A DNA stretch of 64,000 bases, from positions 124,001 to 188,000 of the forward strand of contig DAAQ01000010.1 in NCBI GenBank assembly GCA_001701225.1, given 5' to 3'. The stretch's first letter is position 1, and each line of letters starts with the position of its first letter. The stretch comes from Bacteroidales bacterium H5 (lineage in GTDB: Bacteria > Bacteroidota > Bacteroidia > Bacteroidales > Muribaculaceae). The notes below the pieces were generated by a model. It was not told the origin of the DNA and made no database searches. It saw only the letters and a list, made by a program, of their open reading frames with translations. The position numbers and the translations under genes were made by a program. Below, in pieces: positions 1 to 10,200 of this stretch.

Positions 1-1620
1 CGTCTGAAACAGCAGTTCTATGCCCTGCGCAACGAGGAGCAGCGTCTCGAGCGCACCGCCTATCTTGAGGCCGGAGGCACAGAGGAGGATTTCACACCTG
101 CCGTTGACAAGACCGAAGAGGTTTTCAAGGCCCTCCTTGCCGTAATCAAGGAGAAGAAAGCCGCATACCGTGCCGCCGTAGAGGCCGAGCAGCAGGCCAA
201 CTATGACAGGAAGAAAGCAATCATCGACAAGCTGCTCGAACTGAGTGCCGACACCGACAATGTGAACCGCGCCTTCCCGACTGTGCGCGAGCTGCAGACA
301 CAGTTCAAGGAGATTGGCGAGGTGCCGCAGACCGTGGCCAGCGATGTCTGGAAGAGCTATCAGGACGCCGTGGAGCGGTTCTATGACCAGCTCAAGATAA
401 ACAAGGAGCTGCGCGACTATGACTTCAAGAAGAATCTCGCCGAGAAGGAGGCCCTCATCGTGGAGGCAGAGAAGCTGCAGGCAGAGGAGGATGTCATCGT
501 GGCATTCAAGCGTCTGCAGGAGCTGCATGACCAGTGGCGTGGCATCGGCCCTGTGCCCAAGGATGTGCGCGAGCAGATATGGGGCCGCTTCAAGGAGCTC
601 TCGACCGAGATACATAAGAAATATCAGGACTTTTTTGTAGAGCGCAAGGCCCGCGAGCGCGAGAACGAGGAGGCCAAGACGGCCATCTGCGAGCGTGTCG
701 AGGCCCTCGACTACTCGGGTCTGGCGACCTATGCCGCATGGGATGCCATGACACGCGATTTCATCGCCGCACAGGAGGAGTGGAAGAAGCTCGGGTATGC
801 CTCGCGCAAGACCAACACGGCACTGTTCACCCGGTTCCGTTCGGCTTGCGACAAGTTCTTTGCTGCAAAGGCAGATTTCTTCAAGAAGATGAAGGATGTC
901 CTTGCGGTGAACCTCGAGAAGAAGATTGCGCTCTGCGAGCGTGCCGAGGCACTGAAGGAGAGCACCGACTGGCGTAATACCGCCGAGGAGCTCACCGCTC
1001 TGCAGAAGGAGTGGAAGACCATCGGTGCCGTGGCCAAGAAGCACTCCGACCAGGTGTGGCGCCGGTTCCTCGACGCGTGCGACTATTTCTTCGAGCGCAA
1101 GAAGAAGAACTCGTCAGGCACACGCCGCAACGAGCGTGCCAACCTCGAGCAGAAGACCGAGATAATCCAGAAGCTCAAGGCTCTGGCCTCGGCTCCCGTC
1201 ACAGACCGCGAGGAGACAGTCAAGGCTGTCAAGGACCTCCAGGCCGAGTGGCAGAGCGTGGGCCATGTGCCGTTTGCCGAGAAAGACAAGATATATGCCG
1301 ACTACCGTGCTGTCGTCGACACTCTCTATGACACGTTGAGCATGGGACGGCGTGGCTCCAAGATGGAGGCATTCGAGAACTCGCTTTCGGAGATGGAGGG
1401 CGACTCGCAGCGTCTCTATCGCGAGCGCGAGCGTCTGCTGCGTGCATACGAGCAGCGCAAGAGCGAGCTGCAGACCTATGAGAACAACATGGGATTCCTC
1501 ACCGCCCGCTCAAAGAACGCCGATTCGATGCTGCGCGAGATGCAGCGCCGTGTGCAGAGGCTGCGCGACGACCTCGCTGACCTCGAGTCGAAGATAAAGT
1601 CTATCGACAGCAAGCTCTGA
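1..1620 (+). CDS. DUF349 repeat protein (5' end cut by window)
   Basis: The frame is open from base 1 to the TGA at 1618-1620, so the 539 visible residues are the C-terminal part of a longer protein. It is almost entirely charged alpha-helix. At least five copies of a DUF349-type repeat can be seen, each with a core like EWKKLG or QWRGIGPVP followed about 20 residues later by W..F....D.FF. The last 80 residues are rich in R, E and L and look like a coiled coil. No signal peptide or membrane segment is visible. DUF349 proteins are cytoplasmic and their biochemical role is poorly defined, so I give no function. A GTG at 262 lies in frame but is clearly internal, because the same repeat-type sequence continues upstream of it. 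Confidence 0.85.
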   Translation, partial: RLKQQFYALRNEEQRLERTAYLEAGGTEEDFTPAVDKTEEVFKALLAVIKEKKAAYRAAVEAEQQANYDRKKAIIDKLLELSADTDNVNRAFPTVRELQTQFKEIGEVPQTVASDVWKSYQDAVERFYDQLKINKELRDYDFKKNLAEKEALIVEAEKLQAEEDVIVAFKRLQELHDQWRGIGPVPKDVREQIWGRFKELSTEIHKKYQDFFVERKARERENEEAKTAICERVEALDYSGLATYAAWDAMTRDFIAAQEEWKKLGYASRKTNTALFTRFRSACDKFFAAKADFFKKMKDVLAVNLEKKIALCERAEALKESTDWRNTAEELTALQKEWKTIGAVAKKHSDQVWRRFLDACDYFFERKKKNSSGTRRNERANLEQKTEIIQKLKALASAPVTDREETVKAVKDLQAEWQSVGHVPFAEKDKIYADYRAVVDTLYDTLSMGRRGSKMEAFENSLSEMEGDSQRLYRERERLLRAYEQRKSELQTYENNMGFLTARSKNADSMLREMQRRVQRLRDDLADLESKIKSIDSKL

Positions 1621-1632
1621 AATACCGAACCA

Positions 1633-1735
1633 AGCGCCAAGCCTTCGGACTCCCGGTGACGGATCCTGTGCATGAGGAGAGAGGAGAGGACCGTCTGCCG
1701 GAGCCCGGCGTACAGAAAGGGCTTGGCGCTCTTTT
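1633..1735 (+). terminator. Long structured hairpin ending in a T-run
   Basis: AGCGCCAAGCC (1633-1643) pairs perfectly with GGCTTGGCGCT (1720-1730) and is followed by CTTTTG. Inside, CTCC(C)GG pairs with CCGGAG and GACGG(A)TCCT pairs with AGGACCGTC, leaving a purine-rich apical loop. The result is one long, nearly continuous stem of about 100 nt between the DUF349 gene and the sugar transferase. The simplest reading is a terminator. A leader or attenuator for the downstream gene, or a small RNA, is also possible. Confidence 0.6.
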
Positions 1736-1788
1736 GTGCCCTGCCGACGCCGATGTGCGTCAGGCTTTTTTAATCTGACCGATTGCAA

Positions 1789-3174
1789 ATGTTCCAAAGG
1801 GGAAAATACGGACGATTCATACACACACTGTTCGCGCTTGTCGACTTTGTGGTGCTCAACTGCGCCTTCTTTGTCACAGTCACGCTCAACCCGGGTGTCG
1901 CCGACCTGCACACCCGTCTGGTGTGGCTGCTGCTCAATGTGGCATATATCCCGGCTGCGCTGTGGGTGAGCGACGTGTATCGCGAGCGCTATCTGCGCAT
2001 GGAGCGGATAATGCGCTCGACGCTGCTGGCCGCCTTCACCCAGGCCCTCTGTTTCATATCGCTGCTCTATGTCATGGAGCTGGACGGTGTGCCGTGGCAG
2101 GTCATGGCCGAGCTCTATCTGCTGTTCAGCGCCGCGCTGACCCTGTGGCGCGTGTCGGGACAGATGCTGCTCAAGCATTACAGGCGCGGCGGAGGCAACT
2201 CGCGCAAGGTGGTGATAATAGGTTGCGGCAACACTGCCCGGCGTCTGTATGAGGAGATGCTCTCGGATGCCGGATTCGGATATGACGTGCAGGGGTTCTT
2301 TGACCTCTACTGCCCTCCGGATTTTCCATACAAGCACCTCTACAGGGGCAATTTCGGCGATCTCGCCGCTTTTGCCGACGAGTACAGGCCAGACGAGCTC
2401 TTCTATACCCACTCGGGCGAGAACCGTGAGCTGGTACAGCTGACCCTCGGGGTGTGCGACGCAAGGATGATGAGGTTCTACTATGTGCCGCAGATCTCAC
2501 CCTATCTGAGCCGTAATTTCGGCCAGGAGCATATAGGGAGCGTGCCTGTGATGGCCGTGCTGAACAATCCGCTCGAGAAGTCGTATAATGCCGGGGTGAA
2601 GCGCCTGTTCGACATACTCTTCTCGTCAGCTTTCCTCATTGTGTCACCCATCATATTCATTCCCGTGGCGATAGCCATCAAGCTCTCCTCGCCGGGCCCG
2701 GTATTCTTCAGGCAGAAGCGCACAGGGTATATGGGCGAGGATTTCTGGTGCTACAAGTTCCGCACCATGCGCGTCAACGATGACGCCGATTCGGTACAGG
2801 CCAGCAAGAACGATCCGCGCAAGACACGTCTGGGCGATTTCCTCAGGCGCACCAGCATAGACGAGCTCCCTCAGTTCATCAACGTGCTCAAGGGTGACAT
2901 GTCTGTGGTGGGCCCCCGTCCCCACATGCTGAAACATACCGAGGACTACAGCCGCCTAATCAACAACTATATGGTACGCCATTTCATCAAGCCCGGCATC
3001 ACGGGGTGGGCCCAGGTCATGGGTTACCGCGGACAGACTGAAGAACTGTGGCAGATGGAGAAGCGTGTCGAGCATGATATATGGTATATCGAGCACTGGA
3101 CCTTCCTGCTCGACATCAAGATTATCATACGCACCGTCATCAACGCGTTCCACGAGGAGGAAAATGCGTTCTGA
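1789..3174 (+). CDS. Undecaprenyl-phosphate glycose phosphotransferase (WcaJ/ExoY type sugar transferase)
   Basis: This 461-residue protein has about four N-terminal membrane helices, a Rossmann-like middle segment (VVIIGCGNTARRL), a further membrane hairpin near 280-305, and a C-terminal bacterial sugar transferase domain. Signature blocks are SSPGPVFFRQKRTG, WCYKFRTM, RRTSIDELPQFINVLKGDM, VGPRP and KPGITGWAQV. The family transfers a sugar-1-phosphate from a nucleotide sugar to undecaprenyl phosphate at the inner membrane, the first step of exopolysaccharide or capsule repeat-unit synthesis. I chose the ATG at 1789; a TTG two codons earlier is possible but less likely. No other capsule genes are adjacent, so this may be an orphan initiating enzyme. 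It is followed after 27 bp by recQ. The exact sugar cannot be read from the sequence. Confidence 0.88.
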   Translation: MFQRGKYGRFIHTLFALVDFVVLNCAFFVTVTLNPGVADLHTRLVWLLLNVAYIPAALWVSDVYRERYLRMERIMRSTLLAAFTQALCFISLLYVMELDGVPWQVMAELYLLFSAALTLWRVSGQMLLKHYRRGGGNSRKVVIIGCGNTARRLYEEMLSDAGFGYDVQGFFDLYCPPDFPYKHLYRGNFGDLAAFADEYRPDELFYTHSGENRELVQLTLGVCDARMMRFYYVPQISPYLSRNFGQEHIGSVPVMAVLNNPLEKSYNAGVKRLFDILFSSAFLIVSPIIFIPVAIAIKLSSPGPVFFRQKRTGYMGEDFWCYKFRTMRVNDDADSVQASKNDPRKTRLGDFLRRTSIDELPQFINVLKGDMSVVGPRPHMLKHTEDYSRLINNYMVRHFIKPGITGWAQVMGYRGQTEELWQMEKRVEHDIWYIEHWTFLLDIKIIIRTVINAFHEEENAF

Positions 3175-3201
3175 AATCACAAGATACAAGATAGAGGATA
3201 T

Positions 3202-5337
3202 ATGCTTGACATCAGGGAGAAGGCTACCGCTCTGCTGAGGCGGTTCTATGGGTATGACAGTTTCCGTCCGTTGCAGTTCGAGATAATCTCGGCGGCTGTG
3301 TCGGGCCGCGACTCGGTGGTGCTGATGCCCACCGGGGGCGGAAAGTCGATATGCTACCAGATGCCCGCGCTGCTCTCGGAGGGTGGCGTGGTGATAGTGG
3401 TCTCTCCGCTTATCGCGCTGATGAAAGACCAGGTGGCCGCGCTGACGTCAAACGGTATTCCCGCGGCCTCGGTCAACTCGCTGCAGAGCGATGACGAGAA
3501 CCGCGACATACTCGAACAGCTTGCCACGGGGCGTGTCAAGCTGCTATACATCTCGCCCGAGCGTCTGCTGCTTGAGATGGACCGTTGGTCGCGGTCGCTG
3601 CCGATTGCGCTCTTCGCCATCGACGAGGCACACTGCATCTCGCAGTGGGGCCATGATTTCAGGCCCGGCTACACGCAGCTTGCCCGTATCAAGGAGATGT
3701 ATCCCCATGTGCCCGTGATGGCGCTCACGGCCACTGCCGACCGTATCACGCGCGAGGATATAGCCACGCAGCTCCGTCTCGAAGACCCGGCGCTGTTCAT
3801 AGGTTCGTTCGACCGGCCCAATCTCTCGCTCAAGGTCATGGTCAATCCCGGCAAGACACAGCGCATCAACATGATATGCCAGATGATAGACCGCCACCGC
3901 ACCGACTCGGGGATTGTCTACTGCATCTCGCGCAAGGGTGCCGAGGACACCGACCGCCAGTTGCGCGAGCGCGGCTACAGGTCGGGCGTATATCATGCCG
4001 GACTCTCGGCCGACGAACGCAACGAGGCACAGGAACGTTTCATCAACGGCGACCTTCAGGTGATATGTGCCACCGTGGCCTTCGGCATGGGCATAGACAA
4101 GAGCAATATACGCTGGGTTGTCCATAACAACATGCCGCGCAACATCGAGAGCTACTATCAGGAGATAGGACGTGCCGGACGCGATGGAGCTCCCGCCGAG
4201 ACCCTGATGTTCTACTCGTATGCCGACATAGCCACGCTGCAGAATTTCGTCGACGAGAGCGGGCAGCAGGCCCTCAACTCCGAGAAGCTGACGCGCATGA
4301 AAGAGTATGCCGAGGCGTCCCTGTGCCGGAGGCGCATACTCCTCAGCTATTTCAACGAGAGCATGGACCATGACTGCGGCAACTGTGACGTGTGCCTCAA
4401 CCCTCCTCACCGCTTCGACGGCACCATAGCCGTGCAGAAGGCCCTCAGTGCCATAGTCCGCATCAACGGGAGCGCCGGAATCACCATGCTGATAGACATA
4501 TTGCGCGGAGCGTCGCGCCAGGAGCTGATACAGCGCGGCTATCACACCATCAAGACCTACGGCGCGGGGCGCGACATGAGTTTCGGCGAGTGGAACGCGT
4601 ATATCACACAGATGATTCAGCTGGGGCTCATAGACATAGCCTATAACGAGGGGAACCACCTCAAGATCACACCCTATGGCCGCGAGGTGCTGATGGGGCG
4701 TCTCCCGGTCGAGCTCGCGGTCTATGTGCCTGTCGAGCGGCGCAAGAGCGGGAGGCGTCAGGCCGAGGCGGAGGCCACCGCGCACATGTCTCCCGCCGAG
4801 ATTCTGCTGGAATCGCTCAAGGAAGTGCGCCTGAAACTTGCTCGCGAGGAGATGGTGCCCCCGTATCTCGTCCTCACAGACAAGACCCTGATGGAGCTGG
4901 TGCGTACCGAACCCCTCGACATGGAGGCATTCTCGAAGGTCGAGGGCATAGGCGAGCGTAAGACCGTGAAATATTGGAAGCCCTTCGTCACCGCCATACG
5001 CAAGCACAAGGGTATCAGGGAGAGGCTTGGCTCGGGCTTCTCTCCCCGCGAGACGTTGCTGTTGCTGCAGTCGGGATATGACATCCCCGCCATCGCCGAG
5101 ACCAAGGGGATAAAGACCCAGACGGTCTACAACCATATCGCGCAACTGATAGACAAGGATATGCTCACCGAATTCTCGTCGGTCATAACCCGCGAGCAAT
5201 ATGTGCGTGTGATGCAGGTTGCCAAGGAGCACCCCGAGCAGTTATACGAGATGCTGGCCGGAGAGATGCCTGTCGGCCTCCCCAAGGTAGCGCTCGCCAT
5301 CAGCAATTTCCTCCTGCGGCAGAAAGAAAAGAAATAA
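3202..5337 (+). CDS. recQ: ATP-dependent DNA helicase RecQ
   Basis: The 711-residue protein has the full RecQ layout. Helicase motif I (PTGGGKS) is near residue 43, the DEAH box near 141, and SxRGAED-like and QEIGRAGRDG motifs lie in the second RecA domain. Zinc-binding cysteines follow near 374-400 (CRRRILLSYF...CGNCDVC), then an RQC winged-helix region, an HRDC domain around 525-605 (LMELVRTEP, VEGIGERK), and a C-terminal helix-turn-helix-like segment (IAETKGIKTQTVYNHI). RecQ unwinds DNA 3'-5' in recombination and fork repair. The length and the extra C-terminal domain fit Bacteroidetes RecQ forms. The hairpin array at 5355-5565 begins 17 bp after the stop codon. Confidence 0.95.
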   Translation: MLDIREKATALLRRFYGYDSFRPLQFEIISAAVSGRDSVVLMPTGGGKSICYQMPALLSEGGVVIVVSPLIALMKDQVAALTSNGIPAASVNSLQSDDENRDILEQLATGRVKLLYISPERLLLEMDRWSRSLPIALFAIDEAHCISQWGHDFRPGYTQLARIKEMYPHVPVMALTATADRITREDIATQLRLEDPALFIGSFDRPNLSLKVMVNPGKTQRINMICQMIDRHRTDSGIVYCISRKGAEDTDRQLRERGYRSGVYHAGLSADERNEAQERFINGDLQVICATVAFGMGIDKSNIRWVVHNNMPRNIESYYQEIGRAGRDGAPAETLMFYSYADIATLQNFVDESGQQALNSEKLTRMKEYAEASLCRRRILLSYFNESMDHDCGNCDVCLNPPHRFDGTIAVQKALSAIVRINGSAGITMLIDILRGASRQELIQRGYHTIKTYGAGRDMSFGEWNAYITQMIQLGLIDIAYNEGNHLKITPYGREVLMGRLPVELAVYVPVERRKSGRRQAEAEATAHMSPAEILLESLKEVRLKLAREEMVPPYLVLTDKTLMELVRTEPLDMEAFSKVEGIGERKTVKYWKPFVTAIRKHKGIRERLGSGFSPRETLLLLQSGYDIPAIAETKGIKTQTVYNHIAQLIDKDMLTEFSSVITREQYVRVMQVAKEHPEQLYEMLAGEMPVGLPKVALAISNFLLRQKEKK

Positions 5338-5354
5338 AAGGGGAGGGTGGGATT

Positions 5355-5565
5355 GCCCCGCTTGCGGGGCATGGAAAAGTAGCCCCGAGGCTTGCCTCGG
5401 GGTATGAGATGCAATTATTATCCGGGTGCCCGAAGGGTATCCGGGAATGCCGTCGATTTCGTGGATGGTATTCCGCGACCCCTATGGGGCCGCTTCCTGA
5501 TGGTAGGCGGTTTCTCCCGAGGCAAGCCTCGGGGCTACATTCCAATGCCCCGCACAAGGCGGGGC
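5355..5565. repeat. Hairpin array 1 (inverted repeat made of hairpins)
   Basis: This array fills the convergent gap between recQ and dapA. In order: GCCCCG-CTTG-CGGGGC (5355-5370), CCCCGAGG-CTTG-CCTCGGGG (5383-5402), a 10-bp stem with a GAA loop (5422-5444), a GGAATGCC/GGTATTCC stem (5444-5474), a CCCC-TAT-GGGG hairpin near 5479-5490, CCCGAGG-CAAG-CCTCGGG (5516-5533) and GCCCCGC-ACAAG-GCGGGGC (5547-5565). The last two hairpins and their spacer are the reverse complement of the first two (spacer atggaaaagtag versus attggaatgtag), so the whole element is a large palindrome. It has the same plan as the array at 37775-37981. It may act as a bidirectional terminator, but the order suggests a specific repeat family. 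Confidence 0.85.
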
Positions 5566-5581
5566 TAATGGGCGGAGCTAA

Positions 5582-6472
5582 TCACCGCTCTGCCTCGGTG
5601 TGGATGGCGCGGCGGACGGGTTCGCTGACGGGAACAAGGGGGAGCCTCAGCACCTCGGCATATTCCGGGAAGAGGCAATGTAACAGCGACTTGATACCCG
5701 CCGGATTGCCGTCCTTGAATAGGAGCGAGTAGAGGGCCGAGAACCGCTGGTGCAGCTTTGCGGCCTCGTCATGACGTTCGGGGTCGAGGCTCACATGTAT
5801 CATCTCAGAGAACTCGCGGGGATATGCGTTGCCGACAACAGAGATTACGCCGTCGCCACCCAATCCTATCATTGTGTGGGCCAGGGAGTCGTCACCCGAA
5901 ATGACGAGGAAACCCTCGGGACGGCGCGTGATGATGAGTCCGGCCTGTTCCATGTTGCCCGATGCTTCCTTTATGCCTATTATCTTGCCGGGATTCTCCC
6001 TTGCAAGCCTTATGGTGGTGTCGACGCTCATGTTGACCCCGCTGCGTCCGGGGATGTTATAGAGAATCACCGGGACTGGAGATGCCTTGGCAACCTCGCT
6101 GAAATGGCGGTACATCCCCTCCTGTGTGGGTTTGTTGTAATACGGCACAACCGAGAGGATTGCGGCAAACTCGCCGAGGCGCGGCATCGAAGCAATCTCG
6201 CGTACCAGGTTGCGCGTGCAGTTTCCACCCATTCCCAATACAACGGGGATACGTCCCGCCACGCGGTCAAGTATATGCAGTGCCAGCTCACGTTTCTCAT
6301 CGGCCGACAGGGTAGGGGTCTCGGCAGTTGTGCCGAGTGCGACGATATAGTCTGTGCCCCCGTCGACAAGATAGTCGATGTGGGCGTCGAGTGCCGGATA
6401 GTCTATTGATTCGTCGGGTCTGAAGGGGGTGGTGAGTGCTACCCCCATGCCGCGCAGTCGTGAGGTTGACAT
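5582..6472 (-). CDS. dapA: 4-hydroxy-tetrahydrodipicolinate synthase
   Basis: The 296-residue protein condenses pyruvate with aspartate semialdehyde, the entry step of the lysine and diaminopimelate pathway. The Schiff-base lysine is K168 in GIKEASG, the catalytic tyrosine is Y138 in YNIPGRSG, and the T-T pair is at 48-49 in LGTTAETPTL. The length and the N-terminal FRPDESIDYPAL block are typical. The frame stays open upstream of the ATG at 6472, but that extension (HNHPQNHPG-type sequence) is unlike the family and overlaps the promoter, so I start at 6472. It is a monocistronic minus-strand gene, convergent with recQ. Confidence 0.95.
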   Translation of the reverse strand: MSTSRLRGMGVALTTPFRPDESIDYPALDAHIDYLVDGGTDYIVALGTTAETPTLSADEKRELALHILDRVAGRIPVVLGMGGNCTRNLVREIASMPRLGEFAAILSVVPYYNKPTQEGMYRHFSEVAKASPVPVILYNIPGRSGVNMSVDTTIRLARENPGKIIGIKEASGNMEQAGLIITRRPEGFLVISGDDSLAHTMIGLGGDGVISVVGNAYPREFSEMIHVSLDPERHDEAAKLHQRFSALYSLLFKDGNPAGIKSLLHCLFPEYAEVLRLPLVPVSEPVRRAIHTEAER

Positions 6473-6507
6473 AGGCGTGATGGATAAACGTTGGGTATCT
6501 AAAGTTT

Positions 6508-6539
6508 CTGTCGGTATAACGCCGCAGCATCCCCGACAG
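6508..6539 (-). other. Hairpin in the dapA 5' leader
   Basis: CTGTCGG (6508-6514) and CCGACAG (6533-6539) form a perfect 7-bp stem inside the likely 70-nt 5' leader of dapA. It is far too short for a lysine riboswitch. Its role is unknown. Confidence 0.4.
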
Positions 6540-6549
6540 TTCGCACCAC

Positions 6550-6557
6550 AAAAATAC
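6550..6557 (-). promoter_or_regulatory. Predicted -7 box for dapA
   Basis: On the minus strand the sequence is TATTTTTG, matching the Bacteroidetes TAnnTTTG -7 element about 78 bp upstream of the chosen start codon. The -33 box is not clear. Confidence 0.45.
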
Positions 6558-6712
6558 GAATTATCCTTGAAACCGCCAACCCCCGGGTGGTTTTGGGGGT
6601 GATTATGGGGCGTGAGGCTGCGAAATGCAGCAAAAAATATGTTTTTGGCGCGAATGAACAATAGGTAAGTGAAATTTGTTGTCAAAATATAATAGAATTA
6701 ACAAAAATTCAT

Positions 6713-6720
6713 TAATTTTG
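6713..6720 (+). promoter_or_regulatory. Predicted -7 box for the winged-helix gene
   Basis: TAATTTTG matches TAnnTTTG. It lies 50 bp before the ATG at 6771, within an AT-rich stretch that contrasts with the flanking GC-rich DNA. The -33 element is weak. The rest of the 298-bp divergent gap (6473-6770) holds only the dapA promoter and leader hairpin. Confidence 0.5.
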
Positions 6721-6770
6721 CGGTGGTTCCATCGGGAACCTATGCAATAACGTTTAAAAATCCACTGACA

Positions 6771-6989
6771 ATGAACACAGAGACTATTGGCCAGATGGCC
6801 GGAAGCGTGTGGGCCGCACTCAACGAGGCCGAGACCCTGGACACAAAGCAGCTCAAGAAGATTGCCAAGCTCAAGAATGACCGCGAGGTTTTTGCCGCCA
6901 TCGGGTGGCTGGCCCGCGAAGGCAAGATTGCGTTCACTCCCAGTGACGACAGCAAGGAAATCCTTGTTTCTCTCGTCCAGGACAAGTGA
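6771..6989 (+). CDS. Small winged helix-turn-helix protein (DUF2582 type)
   Basis: This 72-residue protein begins MNTETIGQMAGSVWAALNE and contains LDTKQLKKIAKL followed by EVFAAIGWLAREGKIAF. That is a short winged helix with the recognition helix near residues 45-57, a pattern I associate with the DUF2582 family in Bacteroidetes. No signal peptide, metal ligands or second domain are visible. The ATG at 6771 is preferred because it sits 50 bp after a good -7 box and is where family-like sequence begins. It is monocistronic, with a strong terminator at 7051-7098. DNA binding is likely from the fold; the target genes are unknown. Confidence 0.75.
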   Translation: MNTETIGQMAGSVWAALNEAETLDTKQLKKIAKLKNDREVFAAIGWLAREGKIAFTPSDDSKEILVSLVQDK

Positions 6990-7050
6990 TCTGTCCTCGT
7001 TTGCGGGTCATGGCATGACAGGCCGCGCCCGCACAGACATCAACTTATTA

Positions 7051-7098
7051 CTCTCGCCGCACCGATGTGAAAAAACTTTGTGCCGCGAGAGTTTTTTT
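7051..7098 (+). terminator. Rho-independent terminator after the winged-helix gene
   Basis: CTCTCGCCGCAC (7051-7062) pairs with GTGCCGCGAGAG (7080-7091) with one mismatch and is followed directly by seven T residues. This separates the winged-helix gene from tamB. I see no clear -7 box in the remaining 112 bp before tamB. Confidence 0.85.
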
Positions 7099-7210
7099 GC
7101 CCCCGGAAGCCAAACTTTACCCCGCATATAGGGGTTTATAATATGTCATCACTCTCAACGACTCACGTCAACTGAAATTAATTCATCCCTGTCACACTTA
7201 CTCTTGTCCC

Positions 7211-10200
7211 GTGCGTAAGATTGCAAAAATATTTGGCTGGACCCTATTGAGTCTGCTGGTCGTGGTACTCCTGGTGCCCGCGTTACTCTATGTGCCGTTT
7301 GTGCAGGACTGGGCCGTAGGGCTCGCCACGCGCAAGGTGGGCGAGGCTACGGGAATGAAGGTTGAGGTGGGACGCCTCAGGCTCGGGTTCCCGCTGAGGC
7401 TTAAGGTCGATGACGTGACCGTGATACAGGCCAATGCCGACACGATGCTGACGGCCTCGCGGGCCGCTGTGACCGTCAGGCTGATGCCACTGCTCAGGAA
7501 GCAGGTCGACGTGGAGCGCATCGAGCTCGACACGGCATTCTACCAGCTCGGCAACCGTGACTCTGTGTTATGGCTCAGGGCCCACCTTGACCGCGGTGTC
7601 ATCGACGGTGCCGACATGAATCTGACAACCAACGCTATAGGACTCGACCGCGCCGACATAGACGGCGTGAGGGTGAGGCTGCGTATGCTCGAGGACACCA
7701 CCGCGACACCTGTCGACACGGCAAAGTCGACACCTTTCCTGATAAAGGCGGGGCTCATAAGGATGTCGGATGTGAGATATTCGATGGAGATGCTTCCTGT
7801 CATCGACTCGCTGGGATGTACGGTCGACATGGCCGTGCTGCGCGACGCGACGGTGGATATGGCCAACAAACGTATCTTCGGTCAGAGCCTGCGCATAGAC
7901 AGCGTTGGAGCTACCTATCTCTATCCGGCCCCCGGCGGGGAGAGTGCGCCTGTACGCAAGGAGGAATCCGAACCGACGGACGACTCGGAGATGTGGACCA
8001 TCACTGCCGACACACTGCGCCTTACGGCCCGCGACGGCCTCTATGCACAGCGTGGGGTCGTTCCGATGGCCGGGTTTGACCCCTCATATATAGCTGTAAA
8101 TGATGTGATCATCGAGGTCGACTCGTTCTATAACCGGGGCACCTCTATACGTGTGCCCCTGCGCCGTCTGGACGCCACCGAGCGGTGCGGGCTGCCGCTG
8201 CACGCCGAGGGACTTTTTGTGATGGACGACGAGGCCATGCGTGCCACCGGTTTCTCGGTCGGCACGTTGCGCTCTGTGCTGCGTCTTGATGCCATGATGG
8301 GGATGGGCGATATCACCACCGACCCCTCGGTGCCCCTGATGCTGAAAGGGTCGGGACGTATCGACCCCTCTGATGTGGCCCTCGCATTCCCCGACATGAA
8401 GGCTATGACCGCTCCGCTGAAGCCCGCGTCCCTGAGTGCCGACATCGACGGCACCTCGGGGCAGCTCAACATATACTCGCTTGACGTAATCATGCCCGGA
8501 GTGGTGCGCATGCGTGCCAACGGCACCGTAGACCATCCGTTGGACCCGGCCAAAGCCGGGGCAGACCTGTCTGTAGACGGCTCTCTGGCCGCGTTGAGCG
8601 ACAGACAGTTCGCCTTTCTCCCCATAAAGCATATCCCTGCACTGCAGCTCAAGGGTGATGTCGACTATCATCCCGGCGAGGCACAGGGCTCGGTGGAGGT
8701 CACTACGAGCGGCGGACGCATAGCTGCCGACGGCTCGTGGACAGCACGGACCGAGGATTATGATGCCGATGTGAGGCTCGACAGGTTTCCCGTCGATGTA
8801 TTTATGCCCGAACTGGGCATAGGAGATGTCACGGGGCGGGTGCGCGTGGACGGCAAGGGATATAATCCCATGGCCGCAGGTACATCGATAGACGCCGATA
8901 TGAAAATCGCCGATATCGAGTATAACAAGGAGCGGTACGAGGATATAGCGCTTGATGTGGCCCTGCATGCCGGCGAGGCCACAGGCCGTCTTGTGAGCCG
9001 CAATCCCGGCGCGGACGCATCGCTGGATTTCACGGCGCTGCTCAAAGGTGACACCGTGCGCTATGACCTCACGGGCGACCTGCGCGACATCAACCTCCAG
9101 ACCCTCCATCTGTCAGATTCCCTGAACAACGGCCATGCCACCATACGCTCGGCGGGCTTCTATGAGATTGCCTCGGGGGGGATGGATGTCACCGCCGGAG
9201 TCAGCAACCTATACTGGCGGCTGCCGGGCATGACATTGAGCCCGGGCTCTCCCGTCGACCTGTCGCTGGCATCGGGAAATGCTGACGGCACCAAAGCCAC
9301 CCTGACAAACGGTGACCTCGATATGCGGTTCTCGTCGCCCTCACCGCTGCTCAGTTTCATCGACTCGCTCACTCCGGCCATCTCCGAGGTGATGGCCGAG
9401 GCCGACAGCATGCGCATCAACGTGCGCCGTATCAATGACCTGATGCCGCGCTTCGCGCTCGATGCGAGGATGGGCAACGGAAATGTGGCGTCAGAGATAC
9501 TTGCCTCGTCGGGCATACGGTTCAGTACGTTCAGGGGTGCGATGGCAAACGACTCGCTCATCAAGCTCGGTGCCGAGGTGCTGAGGCTCGATGCCTCGGG
9601 GACACGTCTCGACACGGTGCGTGTCAACGTCATACAGCATGGCGACTATCTTGTCTACAAGGCCACGGTCAACAACCGTCCCGGCACATTCGACGATTTC
9701 GCACATGTCAACATCAACGGTTTCGCGGGATTCAACCGCGCCTCTGTCTTCATGAGCCAGCGCAACATCAACGGCGAGCGCGGGTTCAACGTGGGTGTCA
9801 ACGCCGCGATAGCCGACAGTGTGGTCTCGGTGAACATAGTGCCGCGCAAGCCGGTGATTGCATATAAGACATGGACGCTCAACGACAGCAATTTCATCAG
9901 CCTCAACCTGGCAGACAAGCATATAGACGCAGACCTGCGCATATCGAGCGGTGACAGCTATATCAAGATATTTACTCCCGCACATGCCGGCGACTCTCTT
10001 GTCGCAGGACACCACAGCCATGCGGGAGGACAGGAGGACATCATCGTACAGGCCGCCAATGTGCAGCTTCAGGACTGGCTCTCGATCAATCCTTTTGCGC
10101 CCCCTGTCAAGGGCGAGCTCTCGGCCAACCTGCATTTCACATATCAGGAGCCTGTGCTGACGGGCAAAGGTACAATCAGCCTCGATGACCTGTACTACGG

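Noticed and set aside
3544..5232. 562-residue open frame on the minus strand
   Set aside because: It is a shadow of recQ, rich in H, R and V with no domain pattern.
5355..5565. CRISPR array
   Set aside because: The repeats are palindromes arranged symmetrically, not direct repeats with unique spacers.
6473..6557. Lysine riboswitch upstream of dapA
   Set aside because: The leader is about 70 nt with one 7-bp hairpin, far shorter than a lysine riboswitch.
6583..6608. G-rich run suggesting a quadruplex
   Set aside because: Only three runs of three or more G are present; four are needed.
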